From: PNKC01 sp039917655 | GTDB lineage: Bacteria > Chloroflexota > Dehalococcoidia > Tepidiformales > Tepidiformaceae | NCBI GenBank assembly: GCA_039917655.1 | Contig: JBDSJC010000315.1 | Span: 1-12,445 of the forward strand | Length of the DNA: 12,445 bases | Direction: 5' to 3' | Shown here: positions 1-7,138 of the stretch, one piece after another | Numbering within the stretch: position 1 is the stretch's first letter | How the letters are laid out: each line of letters opens with the position of its first letter | The notes under the pieces: generated by a model | The model's database searches: none | What the model saw: only the letters and a program-made list of their open reading frames with translations | What the model was told of the DNA's origin: nothing | Program-made: the position numbers and the translations under genes

Positions 1-111
1 CGACATGCGTCGAAAATTCTCTGCCGCCCGTGTGCCGTTCTATCCTGCCCTACCGCTTAGCAGTCGGATGTCTAGGATGGTGGGCACATTCGAGCGTGAA
101 GGCTGGTACTT

Positions 112-864
112 GTGAAACTGGACGAAGTGAAGAAAGTTGGAGTTCTCGGCGGCGGCATTATGGGCGGTGGCATCGCCCAGGTGTTCCTCCTCGCCGGGAT
201 GGAAGTGGTCGTTCGCGACATCAACGACGAAGCCATTGATGCCACCAAGAACGCTATCTTCGATGGCAAATGGGGCATCAAGCGTGGCGTCGAGCGTGGC
301 AAGATTGGCTACGACGACGCCTCTGGAGCGATGGGGCGCGTCTCCTTCTCGACCGAGATCAGCGCCCTCGCTGACTGCGACATCATCGTCGAGGCGATCC
401 CGGAGAAGCTGGAACTGAAGCAGCAGGTGTTCAAGGAGCTCGATGCGATCGTGAAGCCCTCCTGCATCTTCGCTTCGAACACCTCTGGCTTCGCTATCGA
501 AGACGTGGCGAAGGATGTCTCGGAAGCGCGCAAGGCGAACTTCGTCGGGATGCACTTTTCGAATCCGGTGACGACGATGCGCATGTGCGAGGTGATCTAC
601 ACGCCGTACTCGAGCGAAGAGGCGGTCGTGGTCATCAAGCAGCTTGCGGAGGCGTCCGGCAAGGTTGTTTCGATGGTGAAGGACGCCCCCGGGACGTACG
701 GCTTCTTGCTGAACCGCATCTTTGGTGCGGCCCGTCGCGAAGCACTGGAGATTGTCGAAGCGGGCATCGCTACCAAGGAAGACATCGACAAGGCAATGAT
801 CACCGGCCGCAACTGGCCCGCGGGCTTCTTCGGCGCGCGCGGCGGCATCGGCAAGGAGTGGTAG
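112..864 (+). CDS. 3-hydroxyacyl-CoA (3-hydroxybutyryl-CoA-type) dehydrogenase
   Basis: NAD-dependent oxidation of a 3-hydroxyacyl-CoA to the 3-ketoacyl-CoA, in fatty-acid beta-oxidation or butanoate metabolism; cytoplasmic. The 250-residue protein opens with a Rossmann fold, VGVLGGGIMGGG at residues 9-20. Family catalytic residues are visible: S122 in ASNTSG, H148 in GMHFSNP, E160 in MCEVI and N201 in LLNRI. The C-terminal helical domain begins near residue 190 (KDAPG). The start is GTG at 112, with GAAGG at 98-102 nine bases upstream. At 250 residues it is about 30-40 shorter than the usual 280-290. It ends in GGIGKEW instead of running on into the usual last helices, yet the reading frame shows no sign of damage. 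Its 3' end meets the minus-strand gene with only 16 bases between, so the two converge. Substrate chain length cannot be read from sequence. Family call is firm. Confidence 0.93.
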   Translation: MKLDEVKKVGVLGGGIMGGGIAQVFLLAGMEVVVRDINDEAIDATKNAIFDGKWGIKRGVERGKIGYDDASGAMGRVSFSTEISALADCDIIVEAIPEKLELKQQVFKELDAIVKPSCIFASNTSGFAIEDVAKDVSEARKANFVGMHFSNPVTTMRMCEVIYTPYSSEEAVVVIKQLAEASGKVVSMVKDAPGTYGFLLNRIFGAARREALEIVEAGIATKEDIDKAMITGRNWPAGFFGARGGIGKEW

Positions 865-880
865 GGGGCGGCCCCAGTTG

Positions 881-1387
881 TTAGGGCTGAGTCCGGCACC
901 GGATCAGGCTGAACGCCAACCCGGCCATCGCCAGGAACAGCCCCGCGCCAGTCGCCAGCGGCCACAACGCGGTCCCGCGCTCTGCTGGCGTGCTGTTCCC
1001 AACCTGCGGCGCCGTTGGCGGCGCGCCCGGCACAGCCACTTCGAACTGGGCAGTGATGGCCAGCAGCTTGCCGTCCACCGTGATCGAGGCGGTCACCTTG
1101 CCGCCCTCCACACAGGGCAGAAGTACTCGCGGGATAGGCGAGAAGAACCGTCCGGTCGCATCCGACGTCCCCCCGACGGCTCCCGGCGAGGACTGGCCCC
1201 CAAAGGTGAATGTGACCAGGACTGGCTTCGAGGGCTCAAGCCCCGTCGCTGTCACTTCGAACGGCTGCTCGCAACGGGTGTGGGTGGAACGGACCTCCAT
1301 GCGCGGCTCATCGGCAAATGCGAGAGTTGGCCCAGCTGCCAGGGAAACGACCACGAGGCCAAGAAGAGTTATGTGCTTCCAATTCAT
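881..1387 (-). CDS. Secreted Ig-like-fold protein with C-terminal membrane anchor
   Basis: Function unknown. The 168-residue protein has a signal peptide (K4, hydrophobic core 8-20, likely cleavage after AFA at 23-25). A beta-rich extracellular segment follows (about 27-120), with alternating V/T/F stretches and the phrase ATGLEPSKPVLVTF typical of Ig-like or DUF-type carbohydrate-free beta domains. C39 and C92 could form a disulfide. A Pro/Ala/Gly linker (119-137) leads to a transmembrane segment (about 141-161) and a short basic tail, RCRTQP. There is no LPXTG sorting motif. The ATG at 1387 has a weak GGGAAA just upstream. It begins only 9 bases after the stop of the upstream regulator gene on the same strand, so both are probably one transcript; this suggests a membrane or envelope role linked to that regulator. 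No specific family recognised. Confidence 0.75.
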   Translation of the reverse strand: MNWKHITLLGLVVVSLAAGPTLAFADEPRMEVRSTHTRCEQPFEVTATGLEPSKPVLVTFTFGGQSSPGAVGGTSDATGRFFSPIPRVLLPCVEGGKVTASITVDGKLLAITAQFEVAVPGAPPTAPQVGNSTPAERGTALWPLATGAGLFLAMAGLAFSLIRCRTQP

Positions 1388-1396
1388 TTTCCCATG

Positions 1397-2128
1397 CTAC
1401 GGCCGTTGCTCAGGGCCCGCTGGCTTTTGGCTTGGGCCGAGCACCACGCAGCAGCGGTCCGGCGTGGGCTCCAGCCGAGCCTCCAGGACGCGCGATCCCA
1501 GGCCTTCTACAAGGCCGCGCATGAGGTCCAGGTTCATGCCGCAGACCAGTTCGGTGTAGTCCTTCGCGAGGGCGTGGAACGGGCAGTTGGCGAGCGTCAC
1601 GAGGGAGGCGCTGGGGCGCGGTTCGTAGCCGTATTCGCCCAGCACTTGGCGCGCCGCGGAAAGCAACTGCGCCTCAGTGAACGCGGGACCGGCCCGGCGG
1701 CGAGCATCTTCGCCCATCGCGCGCCCGGCCTCCGTCGCTGACGCCTGGAGTGCTTCGCTAACGGGCGCTCCTGAGTTCTCGGCCGCGCTGATCGCCTGCA
1801 CCATTAGCCGCCCCGCGAAGTCGTAACGGCGTTCGGGCAAACTTACCGACCACTCGCGCGGCGACCGCCGGTAGAGCTTGGCCGGCCGCCCTGCGCCTGG
1901 GCCGCTGCGGCCGGGCGGTCGGCTGAACTCGGCTTCCACCAGTCCGTCCTCTTCCAACTTATCCAGGTGAAACTTGGCCACGTGGCGGGGGACGCCAATG
2001 CCCGCCGCCGCATCATCGCGACTCACTGCACGGTCCTGGGCTATCAGATAGCGGTACAGCGCGCGCCGGATCGGCTCGCCGAGGGCGGCAACGCCGGTTA
2101 CCTGGATATCGAAGTCATCGTGCGTCAT
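1397..2128 (-). CDS. Winged-helix transcriptional regulator, SufR/ArsR-like, with C-terminal Cys cluster
   Basis: A 243-residue DNA-binding regulator. The N-terminal winged helix covers roughly residues 10-90: LGEPIRRALYRYLIA, then an HTH around 36-60 with VAKFHLDKLEEDGLVEAE, then a wing with GRPAKLYR. The C-terminal half resembles the COG2345/SufR group and holds C182, C196, C226 and C227 (spacing x13, x29, adjacent). This is close to the cysteine pattern that binds an iron-sulfur cluster in cyanobacterial SufR, so redox or Fe-S sensing is plausible but inferred. The start is certain: ATG at 2128 with AGGAG five bases before it on the minus strand. It is transcribed divergently from a DoxX-like/lipoprotein/Rieske oxidoreductase cluster and leads a two-gene unit with the secreted protein downstream. 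It probably controls one or both sides through the shared gap. Confidence 0.88.
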   Translation of the reverse strand: MTHDDFDIQVTGVAALGEPIRRALYRYLIAQDRAVSRDDAAAGIGVPRHVAKFHLDKLEEDGLVEAEFSRPPGRSGPGAGRPAKLYRRSPREWSVSLPERRYDFAGRLMVQAISAAENSGAPVSEALQASATEAGRAMGEDARRRAGPAFTEAQLLSAARQVLGEYGYEPRPSASLVTLANCPFHALAKDYTELVCGMNLDLMRGLVEGLGSRVLEARLEPTPDRCCVVLGPSQKPAGPEQRP

Positions 2129-2242
2129 GCGGTCTCCTGGGGCGTTCGAAGTTGGCTTCGTTCTAAAACATACTTTGCTTGACGGAATGCCCGTCCAGCT
2201 CTAACGTCTAGTTTAGTATTCTTTACAACTCGGAGGCAACCC
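2129..2242. promoter_or_regulatory. Divergent control region with two dyads and a -35-like hexamer
   Basis: This 114-base gap separates the SufR-like regulator (minus) from the DoxX-like gene (plus). Dyad 1 at 2147-2160 is CGAAG-TTGG-CTTCG, a perfect 5-bp inverted repeat. Dyad 2 at 2181-2195 is GACGG-AATGC-CCGTC, also perfect. Dyad 2 overlaps TTGACG at 2179-2184, a good -35; 17 bases further, TAACGT at 2202-2207 is only a 3/6 match to a -10. The 2161-2225 stretch is clearly AT-richer than its surroundings. Strong ribosome sites flank it on both sides (AGGAG for the regulator, GGAGG at 2232-2236 for the DoxX-like gene). The dyads are seen directly; their use as operators is inferred. Confidence 0.5.
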
Positions 2243-2695
2243 TTGTCCACCACCTGGACCACCCACAACACCACCGCCATCAACGCCTTCTCCGAACGGC
2301 TGAGACGAGACCCCGCGTACCAGGCATTCTGGCTGCTGCGCATCGGCTTCACCATCGCCCCGATCGCCTTTGGCCTGGACAAGTTCTTCGGCCTGCTCAC
2401 GGATTGGGACAAATACCTGGCCCCGTTCATGAACGACCTCCTTCCAGGCACCGCGCACACCGGCATGTACCTGATCGGCATCATCGAGATTGTGGCCGGC
2501 CTGGCTGTCGCGCTACAGCCGCGCATCGGGGGTTACCTGGTGGCCGCATGGCTCGGAGGCATCATCTTCAATCTGCTTCTCCTCCAGGACTTCTACGACG
2601 TTGCCTTGCGCGACTTCGGCCTGCTGCTCGCCGCACTGACGCTGGCGCGCCTGGCGACAACCTTCCCTCGGGTCCCGGCCACTCGCCGGGCGTGA
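2243..2695 (+). CDS. DoxX-like four-helix membrane protein
   Basis: A 150-residue integral membrane protein with four hydrophobic segments (about 29-52, 73-92, 95-115 and 121-141), the layout of the DoxX/DoxD-like family. Features such as FGLDKFFGLLTDWDKYL in the first segment and loop, and GIIEIVAGLAVALQPRIGGYL, fit that family. DoxX-like proteins are tied to membrane-associated oxidoreductases and quinone or thiol redox, but the exact reaction of most members is unknown. The start is TTG at 2243, supported by a near-perfect GGAGG at 2232-2236 six bases upstream; no better ATG lies in frame. It is the first gene of a plus-strand group: 64 bases later comes the lipoprotein, then a Rieske/FAD oxidoreductase. 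It is divergent from a Cys-cluster regulator, which supports a redox-related role. Confidence 0.75.
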   Translation: MSTTWTTHNTTAINAFSERLRRDPAYQAFWLLRIGFTIAPIAFGLDKFFGLLTDWDKYLAPFMNDLLPGTAHTGMYLIGIIEIVAGLAVALQPRIGGYLVAAWLGGIIFNLLLLQDFYDVALRDFGLLLAALTLARLATTFPRVPATRRA

Positions 2696-2759
2696 GCGGC
2701 TGAGGCACTCGGCGCCGCTCGCTGCCGAACTGATTACCAGCTCCTGAAAGGACACCGCC

Positions 2760-3459
2760 ATGCCCAGCAAACTTCGAGCCCCTCGTAATCCTCCTCTCCG
2801 CCACGGCCGTCTTGGGCGGTCTCTTCGCCGCCGGTTGCGGTAGTGAGGACAAGCAACCGGTCGCAAGCGCGACTTCCGTCGCGACGGGCGTGCAGAAAAC
2901 TACCCCAGGCGTCAGCTCGGCTAACCTCACCGCCCTCCACGATGGGATGCGGAAACTCTGGGAAGACCACATCACTTGGACGCGTCTCTTCATCATCAGC
3001 GCCGCCGCCGGACTGCCCGACACCGATGCCACAGCCGGGCGGCTGCTCCAGAACCAGACAGACATTGGTGACGCAATCAAACCGTTCTACGGAGAGGCCG
3101 CCGGGACCAAGCTGACGGCGCTCCTCCGTGACCACATCCTGACGGCGGCCGACATCCTCAAGGCTGCGAAGGCCGGCGACAAAGTAGCCACCGATACAGC
3201 CAGCGCCCGCTGGTACGCCAATGGTGACGAGATTGCCGCCTTCCTTACCAGCGCCAACCCCACCAATTGGCAGAGCGCCGACACCAAGAAGATGATGAAG
3301 GACCACCTGGACCTCACGCTCGAAGAGGCCGTTGCGCGCCTCACCGGCGATTACAAGAAGGACATCGCCGCCTACGACAAGGTCCACCTCGAAATCCTCG
3401 GCATGTCGGACATGTTGAGTACAGGCATCGTTGCCCAGTTCCCGGATAAATTCCGCTAG
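2760..3459 (+). CDS. Lipoprotein of repeated His-containing helical hairpins; frameshift in signal peptide
   Basis: Function unknown; predicted outer-face lipoprotein. An ATG at 2760 follows an excellent ribosome site (GAAAGG at 2746-2751, eight bases away), but its frame stops at 2841. The long frame (3459 end) is open from 2734 with no ATG or GTG, only TTG at 2812. Skipping one C in the run 2779-2782 joins MPSKLRA to LVILLSATAVLGGLFAAGC, a textbook lipoprotein signal peptide with lipobox AAGC. I therefore take 2760 as the real start and the extra C as a sequencing error, a mutation or a recoding site. Numbered from TTG 2812, the mature part is alpha-helical and shows three repeats of about 55 residues, each a hairpin: WEDH (H53), LRDH (H108) and MKDH (H165) start the first helices, and H192 and N137 sit in the second. 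Conserved histidines suggest metal binding. It lies between the DoxX-like and Rieske genes. No named family recalled with certainty. Confidence 0.7.
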
Positions 3460-3471
3460 CACTCCCTCACA

Positions 3472-3507
3472 TACGGGGGGCTTCGCGCGAGCGGAACCCC
3501 CTTCGTA
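3472..3507 (+). terminator. Strong GC hairpin after the lipoprotein gene
   Basis: Starting 13 bases after the lipoprotein stop, TACGGGGGG (3472-3480) pairs with CCCCC (3497-3501) and, after a two-base bulge, CGTA (3504-3507). The inner arms TTCGC and GCGGAA extend the stem. No T-run follows, so it may be a 3'-end stabiliser or partial terminator between the lipoprotein and the Rieske gene, not a classic intrinsic terminator. Confidence 0.4.
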
Positions 3508-3612
3508 CAACTCCCCGCTCCGACGCCCGCGTCGCCCGCAACCTACCACCAACGGGCAGGCGTATGCTTCCGGAGCACCATCGATTCGTCCCGCTACGAA
3601 GGAGCATCCCCG

Positions 3613-5160
3613 ATGACTGATCACGACGAGAAGAAGCTTTCCGGCCCGGACCTCGGCACCGTGGGCCTCGGTGCGGATGAACTGAACGAAGGCGGCACCC
3701 TGCTCGGTCACGCGAACGGCAAGGCGGTGCTCCTCGCTCGGACAGGCGGAGAATTCTTCGCCACTGAAACCACCTGCACGCACTACGGCGGCCCGCTGTC
3801 CGAAGGCCTGTTTGACGGCGATGCCTGGCGATGCCCCTGGCACCACGCACGCTTCAGTGTGCGCACCGGCGAAGCGATTGGCCCGCCAGCCTTTACCCCG
3901 ATCGCGACCTACGCCGTGGAGCTGCGGAACGGGCGCCTTTACGTGGGAGCGAAACTCGATCACAAACCGCGGACGGCAGCGCAGGCCTCAGGGCCGGCCA
4001 CTGTCTTGATCGTTGGCGCGGGAGCAGCGGGAAACGCCGCCGCGGAAACCCTTCGCGACGAAGGCTACGTCGGGCCGATCACCATGGTCGGTATTGAAGA
4101 CGAGATTCCGTATGATCGCCCAAACCTTTCGAAGGACTACCTGGCGGGCCACGCCGAGGAAGCGTGGATCCCGCTGCGGTCTCGCGGGTTCTACGCCGAA
4201 AAACAGATCGATCTCATTCTCGGACGCACCGTCGTGGAGATCGACGCATCGAAACACCAAGCCTTGCTGGACGACGGCCGCCGTTTGCCCTACGGCGCGC
4301 TGTTGCTGGCCACCGGGGCAGACCCGGTGCGGTTGCCGATGCCCGGTGCGGACCTGCCCCATGTCCACTACCTGCGCAGCCTGGCCGACAGCCGGGCGAT
4401 CATTGAGGCGTCGGCGGGCGCCATCAGTGCCGTGGTCGTTGGCGCGAGCTTCATCGGGCTCGAGGTGGCAGCAGCGCTCATCGAACGCAAACTCAACGTG
4501 CACGTCGTCGCGCCGGAAACTCATCCGATGGAACGGATCCTCGGCCCCGATCTCGGTAGCTTCGTCCGCACACTCCACGAAGAACATGGCGTGAAGTTCC
4601 ACCTTGGCCACACGCTCGCTGCGATCGATCAACGAGGCGTGACGCTGGATGACGGAAGCCGCTTAGAAGCCGGGCTCGTCGTCTTCGGAGTCGGCGTGAG
4701 GCCCTCCATCAGCCTGGCGGAGGGCGCGGGATTGACGCTGGATCGCGGAGTGACGGTCGATCAGTACCTCGAGACCAGCCAGCCGGGCATCTTCGCCGCC
4801 GGCGACATCGCCCGCTGGCCGGACTCCCGCAGTGGCGTCAACATCCGGGTCGAGCACTGGGTTGTGGCGCAGCAGCAGGGAAGGACCGCCGCCCGCAACA
4901 TCCTCGGACGGCGCCAGCGTTTCGATGCCGTCCCGTTCTTTTGGAGCCAGCACTACGATGTCCAGATCAACTACGTCGGCCACGCCGAAGCCTGGGACGC
5001 GATCGGCCTTACCGGAAGCATTCAGAATCGGGACTGCACCGTCGCCTTTCGTAAGGACAGCAAGACGCTTGCGGTCGCTTCTATCGGTCGCGACCGCGAA
5101 TCGCTCCAGGCCGAACTGGCGATGGAGCGCGACGACGAGGCCTCGTTGCAACGACTTTAA
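3613..5160 (+). CDS. Rieske [2Fe-2S] / FAD-NAD(P) oxidoreductase (AIF-like, AIFM3 type)
   Basis: A cytoplasmic flavoprotein fusion that probably moves electrons between NAD(P)H, FAD and the 2Fe-2S cluster. The 515 residues contain an N-terminal Rieske domain (about 12-115) with the full ligand set C55-x-H57 and C74-x2-H77 (TCTHYGG and CPWHH). A pyridine-nucleotide-disulfide oxidoreductase core follows: FAD Rossmann GAGAAG at 135-140, NAD(P) Rossmann GASFIG at 277-282, and the second FAD motif IFAAGDIARWP near 393-403. A C-terminal reductase-type domain from about 437 begins PFFWSQHYD. There is no redox-active CxxC disulfide, which fits the AIF/ferredoxin-reductase branch. ATG 3613 has AAGGAG at 3599-3604 eight bases upstream. 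It follows the DoxX-like and lipoprotein genes on the same strand and may share their regulation. Its physiological electron partner is unknown. Confidence 0.92.
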   Translation: MTDHDEKKLSGPDLGTVGLGADELNEGGTLLGHANGKAVLLARTGGEFFATETTCTHYGGPLSEGLFDGDAWRCPWHHARFSVRTGEAIGPPAFTPIATYAVELRNGRLYVGAKLDHKPRTAAQASGPATVLIVGAGAAGNAAAETLRDEGYVGPITMVGIEDEIPYDRPNLSKDYLAGHAEEAWIPLRSRGFYAEKQIDLILGRTVVEIDASKHQALLDDGRRLPYGALLLATGADPVRLPMPGADLPHVHYLRSLADSRAIIEASAGAISAVVVGASFIGLEVAAALIERKLNVHVVAPETHPMERILGPDLGSFVRTLHEEHGVKFHLGHTLAAIDQRGVTLDDGSRLEAGLVVFGVGVRPSISLAEGAGLTLDRGVTVDQYLETSQPGIFAAGDIARWPDSRSGVNIRVEHWVVAQQQGRTAARNILGRRQRFDAVPFFWSQHYDVQINYVGHAEAWDAIGLTGSIQNRDCTVAFRKDSKTLAVASIGRDRESLQAELAMERDDEASLQRL

Positions 5161-5473
5161 GCAAGCACCTATTGGGCTTCCTCTTGGAAAGCTCTGGGGA
5201 ATCCGTGGGGAAACCCCCTCGCAGGCACACTCAGGGGCCCTCGGTCACGCCGGTGAAGTTCCGAGGGCGGTCTGGGGAACCCCTCGTGTTGGGCTCAGCC
5301 CTGCTTTCCCTACCGCGTTGCCAACCCGTTCCCCAATAGCCGCAGCCCTCTTCGAACGGCACGATTCGAACCTGAGCAGCCCGGTTTCAACGACGATTCC
5401 CAAGATCCCAACCCACTCATCAGCCATCGTCCTATCGCCCTGACGCTACATCTGTTGAGATGGATGCAGAACT
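5161..5473 (+). other. Hairpin-rich non-coding stretch upstream of obg
   Basis: No convincing gene in these 313 bases. Structures seen: GGGG-AAA-CCCC at 5207-5217; a long stem with arms GCCCTCGG (5237-5244) and CCGAGGGC (5261-5268) enclosing a second stem, TCAC-GCCG-GTGA; GGGG-AA-CCCC at 5274-5283; and GGGC-TCA-GCCC at 5291-5301. TCTGGGGAA occurs at 5193-5201 and 5271-5279. This could be the 3' end of the Rieske transcript, a structured leader of obg, or a copy of a dispersed palindromic repeat. From 5302 to 5473 I see nothing clear, and no strong ribosome site before obg. Confidence 0.45.
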
Positions 5474-6733
5474 ATGTTGGATGCGATCACAATCCATGTC
5501 TCCGGCGGGAACGGGGGGAACGGCGTTGTTTCCTACCACCGCGCCAAGTTTGTCCCAGAAGGCGGCCCTGACGGCGGCGATGGCGGTCGCGGCGGCCGCA
5601 TCTTCTTCCGTGCTGTCGATGACGTCTACACCCTCGAGCAGTACCGCTCGAAGAAGAAGTTCCACGCTGGCCACGGCGGAAACGGCGGCCCAAACCTTCG
5701 TACCGGCGCGCACGGCGACGACCTCCACCTGGATGTGCCGGCGGGAACCGTGATCCACGACGACGAGACCGGGGACTTCATCGCGGACCTCGCAAAGCAA
5801 GGCGAAGAGGTGCTCGTCGCGCACGGCGGCCGCGGCGGCTGGGGCAACAAACGCTTCGCCACCAGCACCAACAAGACCCCAGGCTTCAGCCAGAAGGGCC
5901 ACGACGGCGAAGGCCTGGAGATCCGCCTCGAACTGCGGATGCTCGCCGATGTTGGCCTGATCGGGTTGCCGAACGCCGGCAAGTCCACCCTCCTCGCCAA
6001 CGTTTCGAACGCCAAACCGAAGATCGCCAACTACCCCTTCACCACGCTCGAACCGATGCTTGGCGTGGTCAACGTGGCCTACGACCGGTTCACCCTGGCG
6101 GACCTTCCGGGCCTGGTGGAGGGCGCCAGCGAGGGCTATGGCCTGGGCTTCGAATTCCTCAAGCACATCCGCCGCTGCCGGGTGCTCCTCCACCTGATCG
6201 ATAGCACATCGCCGGACCCGGTGACCGATTACGAGCTGATCGAAGGTGAGCTTCGCGCCTACGACCCGAAGCTGGACGACGTGGCGCGCGTGGTCGCGGT
6301 GACCAAGTGCGACCTGGACCCCGCGGCGGCCGAGCTTTCGGCGAACGCGCTCGTGGCGCATCTCGGCCAGCCGGTCCGGATTATCTCCGCCGATGACCGC
6401 ACGGGCACAGAGGACCTGGTGAAAGAGCTGATGGCGCTCGTCACCGTGGAGAAGGCGCGCATCGTCACCCAGGACCCGGACGAAGTGCCGATCCTGCGCC
6501 CACAGTCTCGCGAACGCTTCAACGTATCGAAGGAGCGTGACGGACGCTTCGCGGTCGAAGGCTACCGCTGCGTCAGCTTCGTGGAGATGATGGACACCGA
6601 AATGCCCGGCGCTCGCGACGAAATCGACCGCCGGTTGGACCGCTGGGGGATCAGCCGCGCCCTCCGCCGGGAAGGCATCCAGCGCGGCGACACGATGGTC
6701 TTCGGCGAAGTCGAACTGAAGTGGGACGACTGA
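5474..6733 (+). CDS. obg: GTPase Obg (CgtA), ribosome assembly
   Basis: Essential GTPase that acts in late maturation of the large ribosomal subunit and links it to stress signalling. The 419-residue protein has the complete three-domain order. The glycine-rich Obg fold covers about 1-158 (SGGNGGNGVVSYHR, GGPDGGDGGRGG). The G domain runs from 159 to about 328: G1 GLPNAGKS at 164-171, switch NYPFTTLEP around 187-195, G3 DLPG at 210-213, G4 TKCD at 277-280, G5 ISA near 304-306. The OCT domain (about 335-419) contains FNVSKERDGRFAVEG and ends in GDTMVFGEVELKW. G4 reads TKxD where NKxD is usual, a tolerated variant. ATG 5474 gives the expected N-terminus, though the upstream Shine-Dalgarno is weak. 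There is no rpmA/rplU pair beside it as in many genomes. It ends 190 bases before a convergent pseudogene. Confidence 0.97.
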   Translation: MLDAITIHVSGGNGGNGVVSYHRAKFVPEGGPDGGDGGRGGRIFFRAVDDVYTLEQYRSKKKFHAGHGGNGGPNLRTGAHGDDLHLDVPAGTVIHDDETGDFIADLAKQGEEVLVAHGGRGGWGNKRFATSTNKTPGFSQKGHDGEGLEIRLELRMLADVGLIGLPNAGKSTLLANVSNAKPKIANYPFTTLEPMLGVVNVAYDRFTLADLPGLVEGASEGYGLGFEFLKHIRRCRVLLHLIDSTSPDPVTDYELIEGELRAYDPKLDDVARVVAVTKCDLDPAAAELSANALVAHLGQPVRIISADDRTGTEDLVKELMALVTVEKARIVTQDPDEVPILRPQSRERFNVSKERDGRFAVEGYRCVSFVEMMDTEMPGARDEIDRRLDRWGISRALRREGIQRGDTMVFGEVELKWDD

Positions 6734-6923
6734 CGTAGGGGATAGGATAGAGGGAGAGACGCGCCAGACGCCTTCGCCCCGAACTGGCTCCTGGTGGAAC
6801 CGTGCCGCTTAAGCTTGAATTCCCTTGAACGTCATTCGAGGTTATCGCGAAACCTTTTGAATGTGCCTCCTTGCACCCGTCGGCCCGGCGCGTGGCGCAA
6901 GGGCGCCGGTAGCTATCCAGTGG

Positions 6924-7138
6924 CTACTCACCCTTGAACACTGGCGGGCGCTTCTCGGAGAAGGCGCGGAGGCCTTCCTTGGCATCGTCCGTCTGGCCAA
7001 CGATGTAGCGCATCGTACCGGCGAGCCTGAGCGCGTCAGACTCCGGCAAATCTCCCTGGCGGTGCACGAGTTCGCGCATCGCGCGGACGGCAACGGGGGC
7101 GAAGCCAGGCGAAGTAAGCGGCTGAGGCGCTACCGCCA
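6924..7138 (-). pseudogene. C-terminal remnant of an enoyl-CoA hydratase/isomerase
   Basis: About 60-70 codons match only the end of the crotonase family: APVAVRAMRELVHR, a middle helix with ESDALRLAGTMRYIVG, then TDDAKEG and the classic ending FSEKRPPVFKGE before the TAG at 6924-6926. The catalytic core (normally some 190 residues upstream) is absent. The recognisable part stops at about 7119-7138, right beside a 30-bp direct repeat and overlapping the 3' end of the DinB-like gene. It has no start codon or ribosome site of its own. This is a deletion remnant, most simply explained by recombination at the repeat. It would have belonged to the same beta-oxidation theme as the dehydrogenase at the left end of the window. 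Confidence 0.8.

Noticed and set aside
5..114. Short plus-strand frame before the dehydrogenase
   Set aside because: 36 codons, no ribosome site or recognisable content; treated as the upstream non-coding region. TAGGAT at 73-78 could be a -10 but has no matching -35.
2734..3963. 409-residue minus-strand open frame opposite the lipoprotein and Rieske genes
   Set aside because: It is antisense to well-supported genes, a common artefact of GC-rich codon use, and shows no family motif.
5351..5372. tRNA-like T-loop on the minus strand (GGTTCGAATCG)
   Set aside because: The flanking bases do not form a T-stem, and no D-arm, anticodon arm or acceptor pairing is found upstream; TTCGAA simply occurs twice nearby.
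5245..5427. 60-residue minus-strand open frame in the gap before obg
   Set aside because: It runs through the hairpin region, has no ribosome site and no recognisable domain; composition looks like translated repeat DNA.
6734..6923. Terminator between obg and the hydratase remnant (arms CCTTGC 6869-6874 and GCAAGG 6897-6902)
   Set aside because: Loop of 22 bases and no T-run; too weak to call.
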